Assembly: GCA_002011235.1 (NCBI GenBank)
Contig: MTMO01000040.1
Coordinates: 62,001 to 126,000 of the forward strand
Source: Archaeoglobus sp. JdFR-27
GTDB lineage: Archaea > Halobacteriota > Archaeoglobi > Archaeoglobales > Archaeoglobaceae
Reading direction: 5' to 3'
DNA: 64,000 nt
Positions 8,740-17,076 of this stretch are shown piece by piece. Under the pieces are notes generated by a model. It saw nothing but the letters and a program-made list of their open reading frames with translations, did no database searches and was not told where the DNA came from. Position 1 is the first letter of the stretch. Every line of letters starts with the position of its first letter. The translations under genes and the position numbers were made by a program.

Positions 8740-9426
8740 ATGAAAATAACGTGGTTTGGACATGCGGCCTTTCTGCTTGAAGGATCGAAAAGGATACTGA
8801 TTGATCCGTTCCTGACGGGAAATCCAAATGCTTCGATAAGGCCTGAAGAGATAGAAACCGATGTCATCATCGTAACCCACGGCCACGGTGATCATTTGGG
8901 CGATGCGGTTGAGATCGCAAAGAAAAATGATGTTCCGGTTGTTTGCATTCACGAACTCTCTAGATATCTATCAAAGAAAGGAGTTGAAGCCGTGGGAGTG
9001 AATATTGGAGGAACGGCCAAATTCAGAGGGGTAAGCGTTACTCTCGTTCATGCTTTGCATTCCGCTGATGTTGAGGAGGACGATCAACTAATTAGCACTG
9101 GCCAGGCTGCCGGAGTCATAGTGGAGCTCGATGGAGTTAGAGTTTATCATACGGGCGATACAGATGTTTTTCTGGATATGCAGCTTATAGGGGAGCTTCA
9201 CAAACCCGATGTTATGCTCGTTCCGATAGGCGACTGGTACACGATGGGTATAAAAGGAGCAGTCAAGGCTTTGGAGCTTGTAAAGCCGAAATATGCAATT
9301 CCAATGCATTACAACACGTTTCCAGTGATAGAACAGGATCCAGAGGATTTCAAAAAGGCTGTCGAAGAAGCCGGACTTGACACCAAAGTGGTCGTTCTGA
9401 ATCCCGGCGAATCCTTTGAAGTTTAA
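8740..9426 (+). CDS. UPF0173 family metal-dependent hydrolase
   Basis: A 228-residue metallo-beta-lactamase-fold protein of the UPF0173 family. The opening M-K-I-T-W-F-G-H-A-A-F and I-D-P-F are followed by the metal motif T-H-G-H-G-D-H-L-G, then Y-H-T-G-D-T-D-V-F and the C-terminal P-M-H-Y-N-T-F-P. The start is supported by a GGGGGTGA ribosome binding site about 6 bp upstream and a TATA-like box near 8688-8698. The natural substrate of the family is not known. Confidence 0.93.
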   Translation: MKITWFGHAAFLLEGSKRILIDPFLTGNPNASIRPEEIETDVIIVTHGHGDHLGDAVEIAKKNDVPVVCIHELSRYLSKKGVEAVGVNIGGTAKFRGVSVTLVHALHSADVEEDDQLISTGQAAGVIVELDGVRVYHTGDTDVFLDMQLIGELHKPDVMLVPIGDWYTMGIKGAVKALELVKPKYAIPMHYNTFPVIEQDPEDFKKAVEEAGLDTKVVVLNPGESFEV

Positions 9427-9530
9427 CTGGATTTTTTATTGTTTTGATTTGTTTTTAAGTTTGTTTTTTGGTTGCATTGGTAGCATCAAATAATTTCAAT
9501 ATCAGATAATTTCACCAACCAATTTTTCAT

Positions 9531-9600
9531 CCATATCCATCCATATCTATCCATATCTATCCATGTCTGTCCAGTTCATCCCACGTTTATCCGTATCAGC
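9531..9600. repeat. 10-bp tandem repeat, seven degenerate copies of CCATATCTAT
   Basis: Seven consecutive 10-bp units in exact register (CCATATCCAT, CCATATCTAT twice, then CCATGTCTGT, CCAGTTCATC, CCACGTTTAT, CCGTATCAGC) decay toward the stop codon of the HgcAB-like gene. They lie between two convergent genes. Confidence 0.85.
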
Positions 9601-9602
9601 TT

Positions 9603-10805
9603 TCATTCAATTTTTATCACTCTCTTCCCCATGAGATTCAGTTTGAATCTCCTTACAATCTCAGGAGTAATTATTTCATCTTCCGGACTCTTAAAATAGA
9701 GGGCATCAAAGGGACATTGGACTATGCATGCTCCGCATCTAACGCATTTCTCAGCCCTTACTATCGTTGTGGTATGTAGCTCTCTGTTCACCCTATAGCA
9801 ATTTCTAGGACAAACCTGCTCGCATAAGGCTACTCCTCTACATCTCTCAACATCAAGAAAAACCTCCAGAAATCTGTCCTTGTGCAAACCACTTTTGTAT
9901 AGGGGAGTGCTTCCCATCAGATCCATGCTCAGGATTAGAACGATTATAAAGGAAAGCACAGCCCAGCGTAGGACAAATTCAAGTGTAAGTCCGGCCAAAA
10001 GACTGTAGATAATGAGGCAGAGCATAACGATTCCCCATAAAATCAGCTGGAAACCCCCCTTCCCAAAATCGAAAAATATAAATCCGATTCTCCTACCTTC
10101 GGAACTTAGCCAGCGACTGTAAAGGGGGAAAGTGAGGAAAATAAAAAAGGATAAGCTCCAAATCGTGAATGCAGTAGGAAAAATCATTTCTGGCCACAAG
10201 GGAATCATGATTAAAGCGGAGAGAATTGAAATTGGAAATGCCCATGCAATGGCCATTTCAATGCGTTGCAACAAAGGAAACTTCACTTCTCTCATTTCTG
10301 GAGTTTTCTTAAGCTTATTTTCTATGAATGCTGGAATATCTTCGGAATAAACTGGGCCCCAGATAACGTTCCACCCGGTTTTCTCCTTAATAACCTTCGA
10401 TTCAACACCCGTTGCTGCCAGTTGGGGGAGTATCACATTTCTATGGTCAACGAGATCTTCAATTCCGCTCGTCTTCAGCACAGAAATGACATCATGGTTT
10501 GTGAGGTGTCCACCTGTGGAAGCACACCACACGTTAATTCCTCTGCTGTTGGCAACTAGTAGATAACAGTCCATACCTCTCAAAGCCCTTTTTACCCTCT
10601 CAACGGTTAGATGGTAGTTGCAGGTTAGAAAAACTGGAGAAGTTCTGTCTGGGTTTCCTATTTTAATCAAACCGGTTTTGCAAAGGAGGGGAAACATCCT
10701 GAGCAAAGTCTCGATGATGTTTATGAAGATATATCTGAGGTATCCGAAGTCGTAAATCTTTGATATTCCTTTCTTTGCTTTTTCCGGCTTGGCTTTCTTA
10801 GCCAT
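9603..10805 (-). CDS. HgcA/HgcB-like fusion: corrinoid-binding membrane protein with 2x[4Fe-4S] ferredoxin domain
   Basis: A 400-residue protein in three parts. Residues about 45-165 form a corrinoid-binding domain of the HgcA/CdhD type with N91-V-W-C94-A at the cap-helix position; in HgcA this cysteine is the cobalt ligand. The motif continues S-T-G-G rather than HgcA's A-G-K-G. H-R-N-V-I-L-P-Q-L and W-G-P-V-Y also match that family. Residues about 183-295 hold four to five membrane helices. The C terminus is a ferredoxin with C322, C328, C332, C336 (unusual C-x5-C-x3-C-x3-C) and C354, C357, C360, C364. The vicinal cysteine pair of HgcB is absent. It overlaps the upstream methyltransferase by 8 bp. 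A redox-driven corrinoid methyl transfer is likely; mercury methylation is not implied. Confidence 0.8.
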   Translation of the reverse strand: MAKKAKPEKAKKGISKIYDFGYLRYIFINIIETLLRMFPLLCKTGLIKIGNPDRTSPVFLTCNYHLTVERVKRALRGMDCYLLVANSRGINVWCASTGGHLTNHDVISVLKTSGIEDLVDHRNVILPQLAATGVESKVIKEKTGWNVIWGPVYSEDIPAFIENKLKKTPEMREVKFPLLQRIEMAIAWAFPISILSALIMIPLWPEMIFPTAFTIWSLSFFIFLTFPLYSRWLSSEGRRIGFIFFDFGKGGFQLILWGIVMLCLIIYSLLAGLTLEFVLRWAVLSFIIVLILSMDLMGSTPLYKSGLHKDRFLEVFLDVERCRGVALCEQVCPRNCYRVNRELHTTTIVRAEKCVRCGACIVQCPFDALYFKSPEDEIITPEIVRRFKLNLMGKRVIKIE

Positions 10806-11472
10806 ACTTTCCCTCCTGCTCAGCTTTTCTTGCCAAAATCTCGACGAAGTTTCCCAATTTATTCCATCTGGCTAATTCTATTTTGAAGCCTGCCCTCTCT
10901 ATTTTCTCCTTCAAGTTTCTGACGGGTTTCGTAGTCGTTTGAGTTAGAATGTAGGCGATGAGCACAAACGGGAATCTTACAATCCAACTGACGATTCTCT
11001 TAACATTACTTTCTGGAACAACTTCGTCTGCAACGAGTAGCATCCCTCCATTCCTTAGAATTCTTCTGATCTCCTTCAAAGTGAATTCTAACTCATCATC
11101 GCTCAATTCGGAAAAGCATAATCCACTCATCACAACATCGTAACTTTCATCCTTCTCTTCTCCAAGTTCTGCAACGCCCATCTCGATGAATTCGGTGTTC
11201 TCATTTAGGTTCAATTCTTTCGCTTTTCTCTCAGCTATCTCAAGCATTCGGGAATTGATGTCGATACCCTTCACTTTTGCTCCTTTCTTTGCAGCCCTTA
11301 ACGCTAATGCTCCGGTTCCACAACCAACATCTAGAACTCTCTGTCCCTTTTTGATGTGAGATGTTAGGCGGTCGTACACTTCATCCAACTTTCCAAGGGT
11401 AAGGATTCGAATACCCCTGTCATATCTACTTGGAATGGATTCGAGTATTCTCATCAAGATATAGGTGCTCAT
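10798..11472 (-). CDS. SAM-dependent methyltransferase partner of the corrinoid protein (CpaM-like)
   Basis: A 224-residue class I methyltransferase. Motif I is V-L-D-V-G-C-G-T-G-A-L (about residues 46-56), G-I-D-I-N is the acidic ribose-binding strand, and V-V-M-S-G-L-C-F-S-E-L fits the substrate side. A hydrophobic stretch (W-I-V-R-F-P-F-V-L-I-A-Y) suggests membrane contact. The stop overlaps the start of the HgcAB-like gene, so the two are co-translated. By context it fits the corrinoid protein-associated methyltransferase type; methylating the bound corrinoid from SAM is the simplest inferred role. A TATA-like GGTTTAAACC (11496-11507) lies about 30 bp upstream. Confidence 0.75.
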   Translation of the reverse strand: MSTYILMRILESIPSRYDRGIRILTLGKLDEVYDRLTSHIKKGQRVLDVGCGTGALALRAAKKGAKVKGIDINSRMLEIAERKAKELNLNENTEFIEMGVAELGEEKDESYDVVMSGLCFSELSDDELEFTLKEIRRILRNGGMLLVADEVVPESNVKRIVSWIVRFPFVLIAYILTQTTTKPVRNLKEKIERAGFKIELARWNKLGNFVEILARKAEQEGKYG

Positions 11473-11654
11473 TTGGTTTTCCCCTTATGATCAATCGATG
11501 GTTCAGGTTTAAACCTTTGGGCCTCTTTTCAAAGCTCTTAAAGTCTTCTTTAAAATTTATAAAAAATCTTATCATCAGAAAAAAGAAAAGCTTAAGTGCC
11601 AAATTCATTATAGTAGTAGTGTTGTAAGTGGGTAGTGTGTGAGTAATGTGATCT

Positions 11655-11808
11655 ACTGATCCGGTGATCCAGTGATTCAATGATCCCACGTGATCCCACA
11701 TGATCCCACGTGATCCAAATATTGGATCCAAATGTAAGTAAAATATGGTGATCCATAGTGATCCATGGTAATTCAAGGTAATTCAAGGTAATTCAAGGCA
11801 ATCCAAAA
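11655..11808. repeat. 10-bp-spaced repeat array, consensus TGATCCAAGG
   Basis: About fourteen imperfect units of TGATCCCACG, TGATCCATGG and TAATTCAAGG recur, with two runs in exact 10-bp register (starts 11681, 11691, 11701, 11711; and 11749 to 11799 in steps of 10). It occupies most of the gap between the corrinoid operon and the next plus-strand gene; no gene is visible in 11473-11865. Confidence 0.85.
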
Positions 11809-11865
11809 ATAATCCCAAAAAAGGTAACCTAAACATGAAAATATGAAAATATGAGAGGTTGCATC

Positions 11866-12096
11866 ATGCCCGAACTACAGCAGTTGAACAAACATCTGAT
11901 AATCAAATCCCGGAAGGCGGTTGTTGTGGCAGAGATCTCAGATGGGAAAATCTTGAATGTGTACTGTGACAACTGGCAGAGATGCAAAGAGGCAAAGATA
12001 CTTGCCAGTAGATGTCCACCGTACTGTGAGTTCATAGTTGCGATAAAACAACATCTGAAAGGAAGACCCTCTAAATTCTCGATTAAGGAACTTTAA
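11866..12096 (+). CDS. Hypothetical 76-residue cysteine-containing protein
   Basis: A small basic protein that I do not recognise. It has four cysteines in a pattern that could bind zinc: Y-C-D-N-W-Q-R-C and R-C-P-P-Y-C-E. The start at 11866 (M-P-E-L-Q-Q) is preferred over 11851 because a GAGGT ribosome binding site lies 8 bp before it. The gene converges on the DUF429 gene, with 19 bp between stops. Confidence 0.65.
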   Translation: MPELQQLNKHLIIKSRKAVVVAEISDGKILNVYCDNWQRCKEAKILASRCPPYCEFIVAIKQHLKGRPSKFSIKEL

Positions 12097-12115
12097 TTGG
12101 AATATTTGATTTTTC

Positions 12116-12691
12116 TCACTTTACTTCAGGCTTTGGAATGAGAATACTCCCATCTTCTCCAGATACAAACTCTGCTTCTCCCCCAATATAGAGCTCAACT
12201 GTTAGGGCCGCTATTGCAGCGTCAACGAGATCTGGGTTCTCAAGATCATCGAATTCTAAATATTTCCTGAGTTCAAGCTTTATCCTTTCAAGTCCAGTTT
12301 TTCTGTTCTTTTTTGACTCTGGAGCTATACCGAGTATCTTTCTCGTTGCAAACGGATAAACTTCAAAAACCCTTACGGAGTTGTTTTCTAACAGTTGAGC
12401 TATTTCAATCCCCTTCAGTGTAACAGGCCTGAAAAACTCAGCTCCAGAGGGAAAAAGTCTGATTCCGAACTTATATAACTTCTTTTCACACTCCCTCAAA
12501 CTGCCTTTTTTTGGAAGTGAAAGGGGAGCGTCGATTCCTGCAAAATCGACTTTAAGAAGGTTAATTTTATCTAGATCAAGCTCTCCTGGCTTTTCTGGTT
12601 TTTCCAACTCCCCTTTCCCAACAACTTCTTTTTCACGACAAACAACATAGTGAGAATGCTTTATCCCAACATCAACACCAAGAACCCTCAT
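12116..12691 (-). CDS. DUF429 family predicted nuclease (RNase H-like fold)
   Basis: A protein of about 191 residues. It begins M-R-V-L-G-V-D-V-G-I-K, the first strand of an RNase H-like fold with its catalytic aspartate. F-A-G-I-D-A-P-L-S-L-P follows with a second acid, and D-L-V-D-A-A-I-A-A-L near the C terminus carries the last. These are the DUF429 landmarks. The longer frame from TTG 12727 is rejected because the conserved fold begins at the ATG at 12691. It is divergent from rps13 and shares the AT-rich promoter region. Confidence 0.85.
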   Translation of the reverse strand: MRVLGVDVGIKHSHYVVCREKEVVGKGELEKPEKPGELDLDKINLLKVDFAGIDAPLSLPKKGSLRECEKKLYKFGIRLFPSGAEFFRPVTLKGIEIAQLLENNSVRVFEVYPFATRKILGIAPESKKNRKTGLERIKLELRKYLEFDDLENPDLVDAAIAALTVELYIGGEAEFVSGEDGSILIPKPEVK

Positions 12692-12727
12692 CCTTCTCGA
12701 ACCCACAAATCTAGCAAACCTACACAA

Positions 12728-12742
12728 TCTTTAAATATCTTC
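12728..12742. promoter_or_regulatory. Shared bidirectional TATA region for DUF429 gene and rps13 operon
   Basis: ATCTTTAAATATCTT is near-palindromic and usable on both strands. It lies 33-47 bp before the rps13 ATG and 37-51 bp before the DUF429 ATG, so both transcripts would have short leaders. Confidence 0.5.
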
Positions 12743-12774
12743 CTTCTGTTGCGATATTTCAGTGTGGTGATCAC

Positions 12775-13221
12775 ATGACTGAAGATTTCAAACACATAGT
12801 CAGGATTGCTGATACAGATCTGGATGGAAAGAGGAGTGTAATGTTCGCTCTGACTCAGATTAAAGGAGTAGGGCACAGAATGGCAAAGAGTCTCACGAAT
12901 GTTTTGGGTGTGGATGCTACCAGAAAGCTCGGTGAACTGGACGATGAAACGATAGAGAAGTTAAAGAACTTCATCGAACAAGACATCGAGCAGGTTCCTG
13001 ACTGGATGATGAATCGTAGAAAGGACAGGTATACTGGCAAAAGCCTCCACCTTCTTGGGAAAGATGTTGATTTCTCAAGGATGGTAGATCTGGAAAGATT
13101 GATGAAGATGAAGTCCTACCGTGGAATGAGACATGCAAAAGGAAAGAAGGTTAGAGGCCAGAGAACGAGGTCAACGGGAAGAAAGGGAAGAACGGTAGGA
13201 GTTATAAGGAGAAAGAAGTGA
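12775..13221 (+). CDS. rps13: Small ribosomal subunit protein uS13
   Basis: A 148-residue archaeal S13 located in the 30S head near the P-site tRNA. Typical blocks are visible: H-I-V-R-I-A-D-T-D-L-D-G-K, the helix-turn I-K-G-V-G-H-R-M-A, S-Y-R-G-M-R-H-A-K-G and the basic tail R-G-Q-R-T-R-S-T-G-R-K-G. A GGTGA ribosome binding site precedes the ATG. It is the first gene of the rps13-rps4-rps11-rpoD operon. Confidence 0.98.
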   Translation: MTEDFKHIVRIADTDLDGKRSVMFALTQIKGVGHRMAKSLTNVLGVDATRKLGELDDETIEKLKNFIEQDIEQVPDWMMNRRKDRYTGKSLHLLGKDVDFSRMVDLERLMKMKSYRGMRHAKGKKVRGQRTRSTGRKGRTVGVIRRKK

Positions 13222-13223
13222 AA

Positions 13224-13247
13224 AAGTAAGGAAGTAAGGAAGTAAGT
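13224..13247. repeat. 8-bp tandem repeat (AAGTAAGG x3) between rps13 and rps4
   Basis: Two exact copies and one copy with a single mismatch (AAGTAAGT) fill the short spacer inside the ribosomal operon, just before the AAGGTGA ribosome binding site of rps4. Confidence 0.85.
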
Positions 13248-13263
13248 GAGATAAGGTGATTTT

Positions 13264-13809
13264 ATGGGAGATCCAAAGAGACACAGGAGGAAGTATGTAA
13301 CACCCACAAGGCCATGGGATAGGGTAAGGCTTGAGAAAGAGGTTGAAATAATCATAAAATATGGCCTGAGAAACAAGAGAGAACTCTGGAGGTTTCAGAA
13401 TATCTTGAGAAAGTACAGGAGGGTTGCAAGGGAACTCCTTGCAAAAATCGATCTACCTGGCAAAGAAGGTGAGCTTGCAAAGGCAAAGGCACAGATGGTC
13501 ATAAAGAAGCTTGCAAAGATCGGAGTGCTTGAGGAAAACGCAACCCTCGATGATATTCTCAATTTAAACGTTGATGCGTTCCTGAATCGAAGGCTTCAAA
13601 CGATCGTTTTCAGACAGGGACTTGCAAATACGATAAAGCAGGCGAGACAGCTCATTACCCATGGACACATAGCGATAGATGGGAGGAAGGTTACCGTTCC
13701 AAGCCACATTGTAACTAGGGATGAAGAGACAAAAATCTCTTATTATTCGAACTCTCCCTTCGCAGAGAGAGGTTTGGTTGTAAAGGTTGAAGAGCAGGAA
13801 GCTAGTTAA
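13264..13809 (+). CDS. rps4: Small ribosomal subunit protein uS4
   Basis: A 181-residue archaeal S4, a primary 16S rRNA binder. It begins [11 protein letters not shown] and carries the S4 RNA-binding domain (R-R-L-Q-T-I-V-F-R, then [10 protein letters not shown] and [10 protein letters not shown]). AAGGTGA precedes the ATG by about 5 bp. Confidence 0.98.
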   Translation: MGDPKRHRRKYVTPTRPWDRVRLEKEVEIIIKYGLRNKRELWRFQNILRKYRRVARELLAKIDLPGKEGELAKAKAQMVIKKLAKIGVLEENATLDDILNLNVDAFLNRRLQTIVFRQGLANTIKQARQLITHGHIAIDGRKVTVPSHIVTRDEETKISYYSNSPFAERGLVVKVEEQEAS

Positions 13810-13839
13810 GCATTTATAATGAATTAAAGAGGTGTTTTT

Positions 13840-14235
13840 ATGGAGAAAAAGAAAGGTAAGTGGGGAATTGCAAACATCTTTTCCTCCTACAACAACACGA
13901 TCATAACGATAACCGATATCACGGGGAGCGAGACAATCGTGAGGATAAGCGGTGGAATGATAGTCAAGGCCAGCAGGGATGAGGGGAATCCCTACACAGC
14001 TATGCAGGCAGCAATAAGGGCTGCAGAGAAGGCGATGGAGAAAGGGATTGAGGGAGTCCACATAAAGGTTAGGGCTCCAGGCGGAAACAAGCACACGAAT
14101 CCAGGGCCAGGAGCACAGGCAGCCATAAGAGCTTTAGCAAGAGCAGGGCTTAAGATAGGCAGAATCGAGGATGTAACTCCAATTCCACACGATGGTACGA
14201 GAGCTCCCGGTGGAAAGAGAGGGAGAAGAATCTAA
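13840..14235 (+). CDS. rps11: Small ribosomal subunit protein uS11
   Basis: A 131-residue S11 of the 30S platform. Landmarks are [33 protein letters not shown] and the C-terminal [24 protein letters not shown] site precedes the ATG, 30 bp after rps4. Confidence 0.98.
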   Translation: MEKKKGKWGIANIFSSYNNTIITITDITGSETIVRISGGMIVKASRDEGNPYTAMQAAIRAAEKAMEKGIEGVHIKVRAPGGNKHTNPGPGAQAAIRALARAGLKIGRIEDVTPIPHDGTRAPGGKRGRRI

Positions 14236-14272
14236 ATTTGAATTTGTTTAAATCTATTTCTGGAGAGAGAAA

Positions 14273-15076
14273 ATGGAAAATAACGGGGATAACGCCAAGA
14301 TTAAAATTTTAGAAGAGAACGATCTAAAGCTCAAATTCATCCTCACTTCGTCTGCTGCTTTTGCAAACTCCTTGAGAAGGGCCATGAAAAGTCTGGTTCC
14401 AACTATGGCCGTAGATTACATAGACTTCTACATGAACACTTCTTACCTCTACGACGAGATTTTAGCCCACAGAATTGGCCTCATTCCGATCAAAACCGAT
14501 CTTGAGAAGTTCAACATGCCCGATAAATGTGTGTGTGAAGGAGAAGGATGTCCTAACTGCCAGGTTTCTTTCAGGCTCAACATTGAGGGGGCAAAGGTTG
14601 TCTATTCGGGTGACTTTGTCTCAGATGATCCGGAGACCCTTCCAGTCTATGATAACATACCTATTGTTGAACTTGATGTCGGTCAGCAGCTGATGCTTGA
14701 GGCTGTTGCAAGACTGGGAACTGGAAAAGAGCATGTAAAATGGCAGCCGGTCTCGAGCTGTACCTACAGAATAATCCCGGAAATAACTATCGATGAGAAA
14801 TGCAACTCATGTAGGGACTGCATAGAAGTCTGTCCCAGAAACGTTTTTGAGATTGAAGATGATAAAATCTCTGTGAAGAAGCCTGAAGACTGCTCAATGT
14901 GCATGGAGTGCGTTGAAGCATGTGAAGAGTCTGCCATTGACATTGAGGAGACGAACAATTATCTTTTCAACGTGGAAGGTATAGGGGCTCTGCCAGTTAA
15001 GAGGGTACTGGTTGAAGCTCTCAAGATTCTTAAAAGTAAAGCCGAAGAGCTTACTGGAATAGTTGAAATTGATTGA
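14273..15076 (+). CDS. rpoD: DNA-directed RNA polymerase subunit D (Rpo3) with two [4Fe-4S] motifs
   Basis: A 267-residue alpha-like subunit that dimerises with subunit L to start polymerase assembly. N-A-S-L-R-R-A-M-type sequence (F-A-N-S-L-R-R-A-M-K) marks the dimer interface. Residues 177-217 form a ferredoxin-like insert with two complete cysteine sets, C177/C180/C183/C187 and C207/C210/C213/C217, so it should carry two [4Fe-4S] clusters; many archaeal subunits have one or none. An additional C-x-C ... C-x2-C sits at 86-96. It ends the operon and is followed by a T-rich tract. Confidence 0.97.
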   Translation: MENNGDNAKIKILEENDLKLKFILTSSAAFANSLRRAMKSLVPTMAVDYIDFYMNTSYLYDEILAHRIGLIPIKTDLEKFNMPDKCVCEGEGCPNCQVSFRLNIEGAKVVYSGDFVSDDPETLPVYDNIPIVELDVGQQLMLEAVARLGTGKEHVKWQPVSSCTYRIIPEITIDEKCNSCRDCIEVCPRNVFEIEDDKISVKKPEDCSMCMECVEACEESAIDIEETNNYLFNVEGIGALPVKRVLVEALKILKSKAEELTGIVEID

Positions 15077-15099
15077 AATAAGATGAAATTGTATTGATG

Positions 15100-15176
15100 A
15101 TTTTATTGTTTTCTGTTTTCTTTGTTCTCTCTGTTTTTTATATCTCTTTTTATCTCCTTTTATCTCTTTTATCTTT
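15100..15176 (+). terminator. T-rich termination region of the rps13-rpoD operon
   Basis: A run of pyrimidine-rich sequence with repeated TTTTAT(C)TC blocks and several T5-T6 tracts directly follows rpoD. No hairpin is evident, which is usual for archaeal terminators. Confidence 0.55.
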
Positions 15177-15178
15177 CG

Positions 15179-17053
15179 TTACTCTTCTTTCTCTCTCAAT
15201 TTCTCCTGTCCTCTGATGTTTAAATATGTGTAAATTCCTCCGGCTGTTACAAGGATCATACCCAGCCATACAAAATTAACAAGCCTGTTTATGTGCACCT
15301 CGATTCCTATTTTTTTGAAGTCTCCGGAGATTCCATTTAATGATACATAGAGATCGTGGAATGGGAAGCTCAGAATTTCAACTGTGGATACTATTCTGTT
15401 CTCTCTGATTACTTTGTATTCTCTCATTTCCGGTTTGATCGTTCCAACCAGTTTCCCATTCTCGTAAACTTGGATTTCTGCAAATATGGAAAACTTCTCA
15501 AAATCCTCTTTTGCATCGAGGGTTATGAACTTAAGTTCATAATTTCCAACGCTCACCGACTCGTCAAGACTCAAGGCGAACTGCTTCGTGTCTGATAAGT
15601 TCCAAACTCCAATCGAACCGATGAAAAGTAGCATGACACCTATGTGGACTAGGTATGCCCCGTACCTCCTGAGAAATCTGATTTTTCCAGTGTAGACTCC
15701 AACAAGGTAATTCAAAAGAGAGAAAGCAAAGAATCCTGTTGCGATGGAGATCAAGAGGTCTCTGAAAAGTGCAAAAATTGATAGCGAGACTATCATGAAA
15801 ACAACAAAGGGAATCAAGAATTTCTCCCTTAACTCTCCATCCCAGTTCCATTTCAACCTTATGCAAATCCCAAAGAGTGCCAGAAGGATGATCTCAACGG
15901 GAAACATTATCGATTCATAGTACTTTCTTCCCACATCAAATCCGAATGTAGGCATGAGGGTTCCGATGAGCACGGCTAAAAACAGCATCAGAATCACAAT
16001 GAGGTAGAAGATAATTGAGGTTTCCTTGTTAACGGTGATTCTAAGTTCTTCAGTATTTGGATTCATTAGGAAATTCCTTTCTGACCTTTTTTGGATATAA
16101 ACTGAAAGAAGTCCGGTAAAGATTATGACAAAGAGGAAAGCAATCCCCTCTGGTCCCTCTCCAAATGCATGGACTGAAGAGATTATCCCGCTCCTCGTTA
16201 TGAAAGTTGCGAATACAACGAGCAAGAATGTTAAAACAACCAAATAGTAGTTCACCAATTTCAACCATCTATCGCTGATCCTCCTCTCCAGATACATCGT
16301 GTGAAATAGAAGTGTGGAGGTTAGCCATGGGAGCATGGAAGAGTTTTCAACAGGATCCCAACCCCAAAAGCCCCCCCATCCAAGTGTTCGATAGGCCCAC
16401 CATCCACCGATGAAAATGCCCAAACCCAGCAGAATCCATGAAGGTAGGAGGTATTTGAATGCTCTTCTCTCCCATTCTTTACGCAGGAGGTAGCCCGAGA
16501 AGGCCATGGCAAATGGTATCAGAAGCCCTGCATAACTCAGAAAAACGACTGGCGGATGGAGAACCATCTCTATCGTTCTAAGTAATGGATTCAATCCCAG
16601 ACCTTCGGGCTGGGCAGGGATTCTGGCGAAGGGGTTTGAAGTTGTGAGGAGAAGGACATTTATGAAGGCAAGGAATAGCCCCGTTATTGCGAGTGTATAG
16701 GCTGTAAAGCTGTCCTTTTTGTCAGAAAGAATGAAGAGGTTCAGAGTTGCAATAAAGAGAGCCCACAAAAGGAGTGACCCTTCTTTACCAGCCCAGAAAG
16801 CGCTAACCGTGTAGAGGAGCGAGAGTCTCGAGTCTGAGTTGTAGAAAACGTATTGGTAGGAAAAATCCCTGGATAGAAAGTGGGAAAGAAGAAGCAAACT
16901 TGCGAAGAGTAGCATAAGGAAATAGATGAAAATCGCTCTCTCACCATTCAACAGGAGATCGGCAGACCTTTTCTTTACTCCTTCATAGAAAGCATAGATG
17001 GAATACAGGGCAGAAAAAAGAGAAATTACAAGGAGAATTTCACCGACATCCAT
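15179..17053 (-). CDS. ccmF: Cytochrome c maturation haem lyase CcmF
   Basis: A 624-residue polytopic membrane protein with about 14-15 hydrophobic segments. It carries the tryptophan-rich WWD signature (W-G-G-F-W-G-W-D-P-V-E-N-S-S) that binds haem on the outer face, with histidine-containing loops on both sides (H-P-P-V-V-F-L-S-Y and S-V-H-A-F-G-E-G). CcmF transfers haem from holo-CcmE to apocytochrome c. The ccmE gene lies 23 bp upstream on the same strand. Other Ccm subunits are not in the window. Confidence 0.95.
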   Translation of the reverse strand: MDVGEILLVISLFSALYSIYAFYEGVKKRSADLLLNGERAIFIYFLMLLFASLLLLSHFLSRDFSYQYVFYNSDSRLSLLYTVSAFWAGKEGSLLLWALFIATLNLFILSDKKDSFTAYTLAITGLFLAFINVLLLTTSNPFARIPAQPEGLGLNPLLRTIEMVLHPPVVFLSYAGLLIPFAMAFSGYLLRKEWERRAFKYLLPSWILLGLGIFIGGWWAYRTLGWGGFWGWDPVENSSMLPWLTSTLLFHTMYLERRISDRWLKLVNYYLVVLTFLLVVFATFITRSGIISSVHAFGEGPEGIAFLFVIIFTGLLSVYIQKRSERNFLMNPNTEELRITVNKETSIIFYLIVILMLFLAVLIGTLMPTFGFDVGRKYYESIMFPVEIILLALFGICIRLKWNWDGELREKFLIPFVVFMIVSLSIFALFRDLLISIATGFFAFSLLNYLVGVYTGKIRFLRRYGAYLVHIGVMLLFIGSIGVWNLSDTKQFALSLDESVSVGNYELKFITLDAKEDFEKFSIFAEIQVYENGKLVGTIKPEMREYKVIRENRIVSTVEILSFPFHDLYVSLNGISGDFKKIGIEVHINRLVNFVWLGMILVTAGGIYTYLNIRGQEKLREKEE

Positions 17054-17076
17054 CTATCTCATACTCCTATTTCTAA

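Noticed and set aside
9603-10805. Assignment as a true mercury-methylating HgcAB
   Set aside because: The motif after N-V-W-C-A departs from HgcA and the terminal cysteine pair of HgcB is missing, so methylmercury formation is not supported.
11426-11776. Open frame on the minus strand across the 10-bp array
   Set aside because: The translated sequence simply mirrors the repeats, overlaps the methyltransferase start and resembles no protein.
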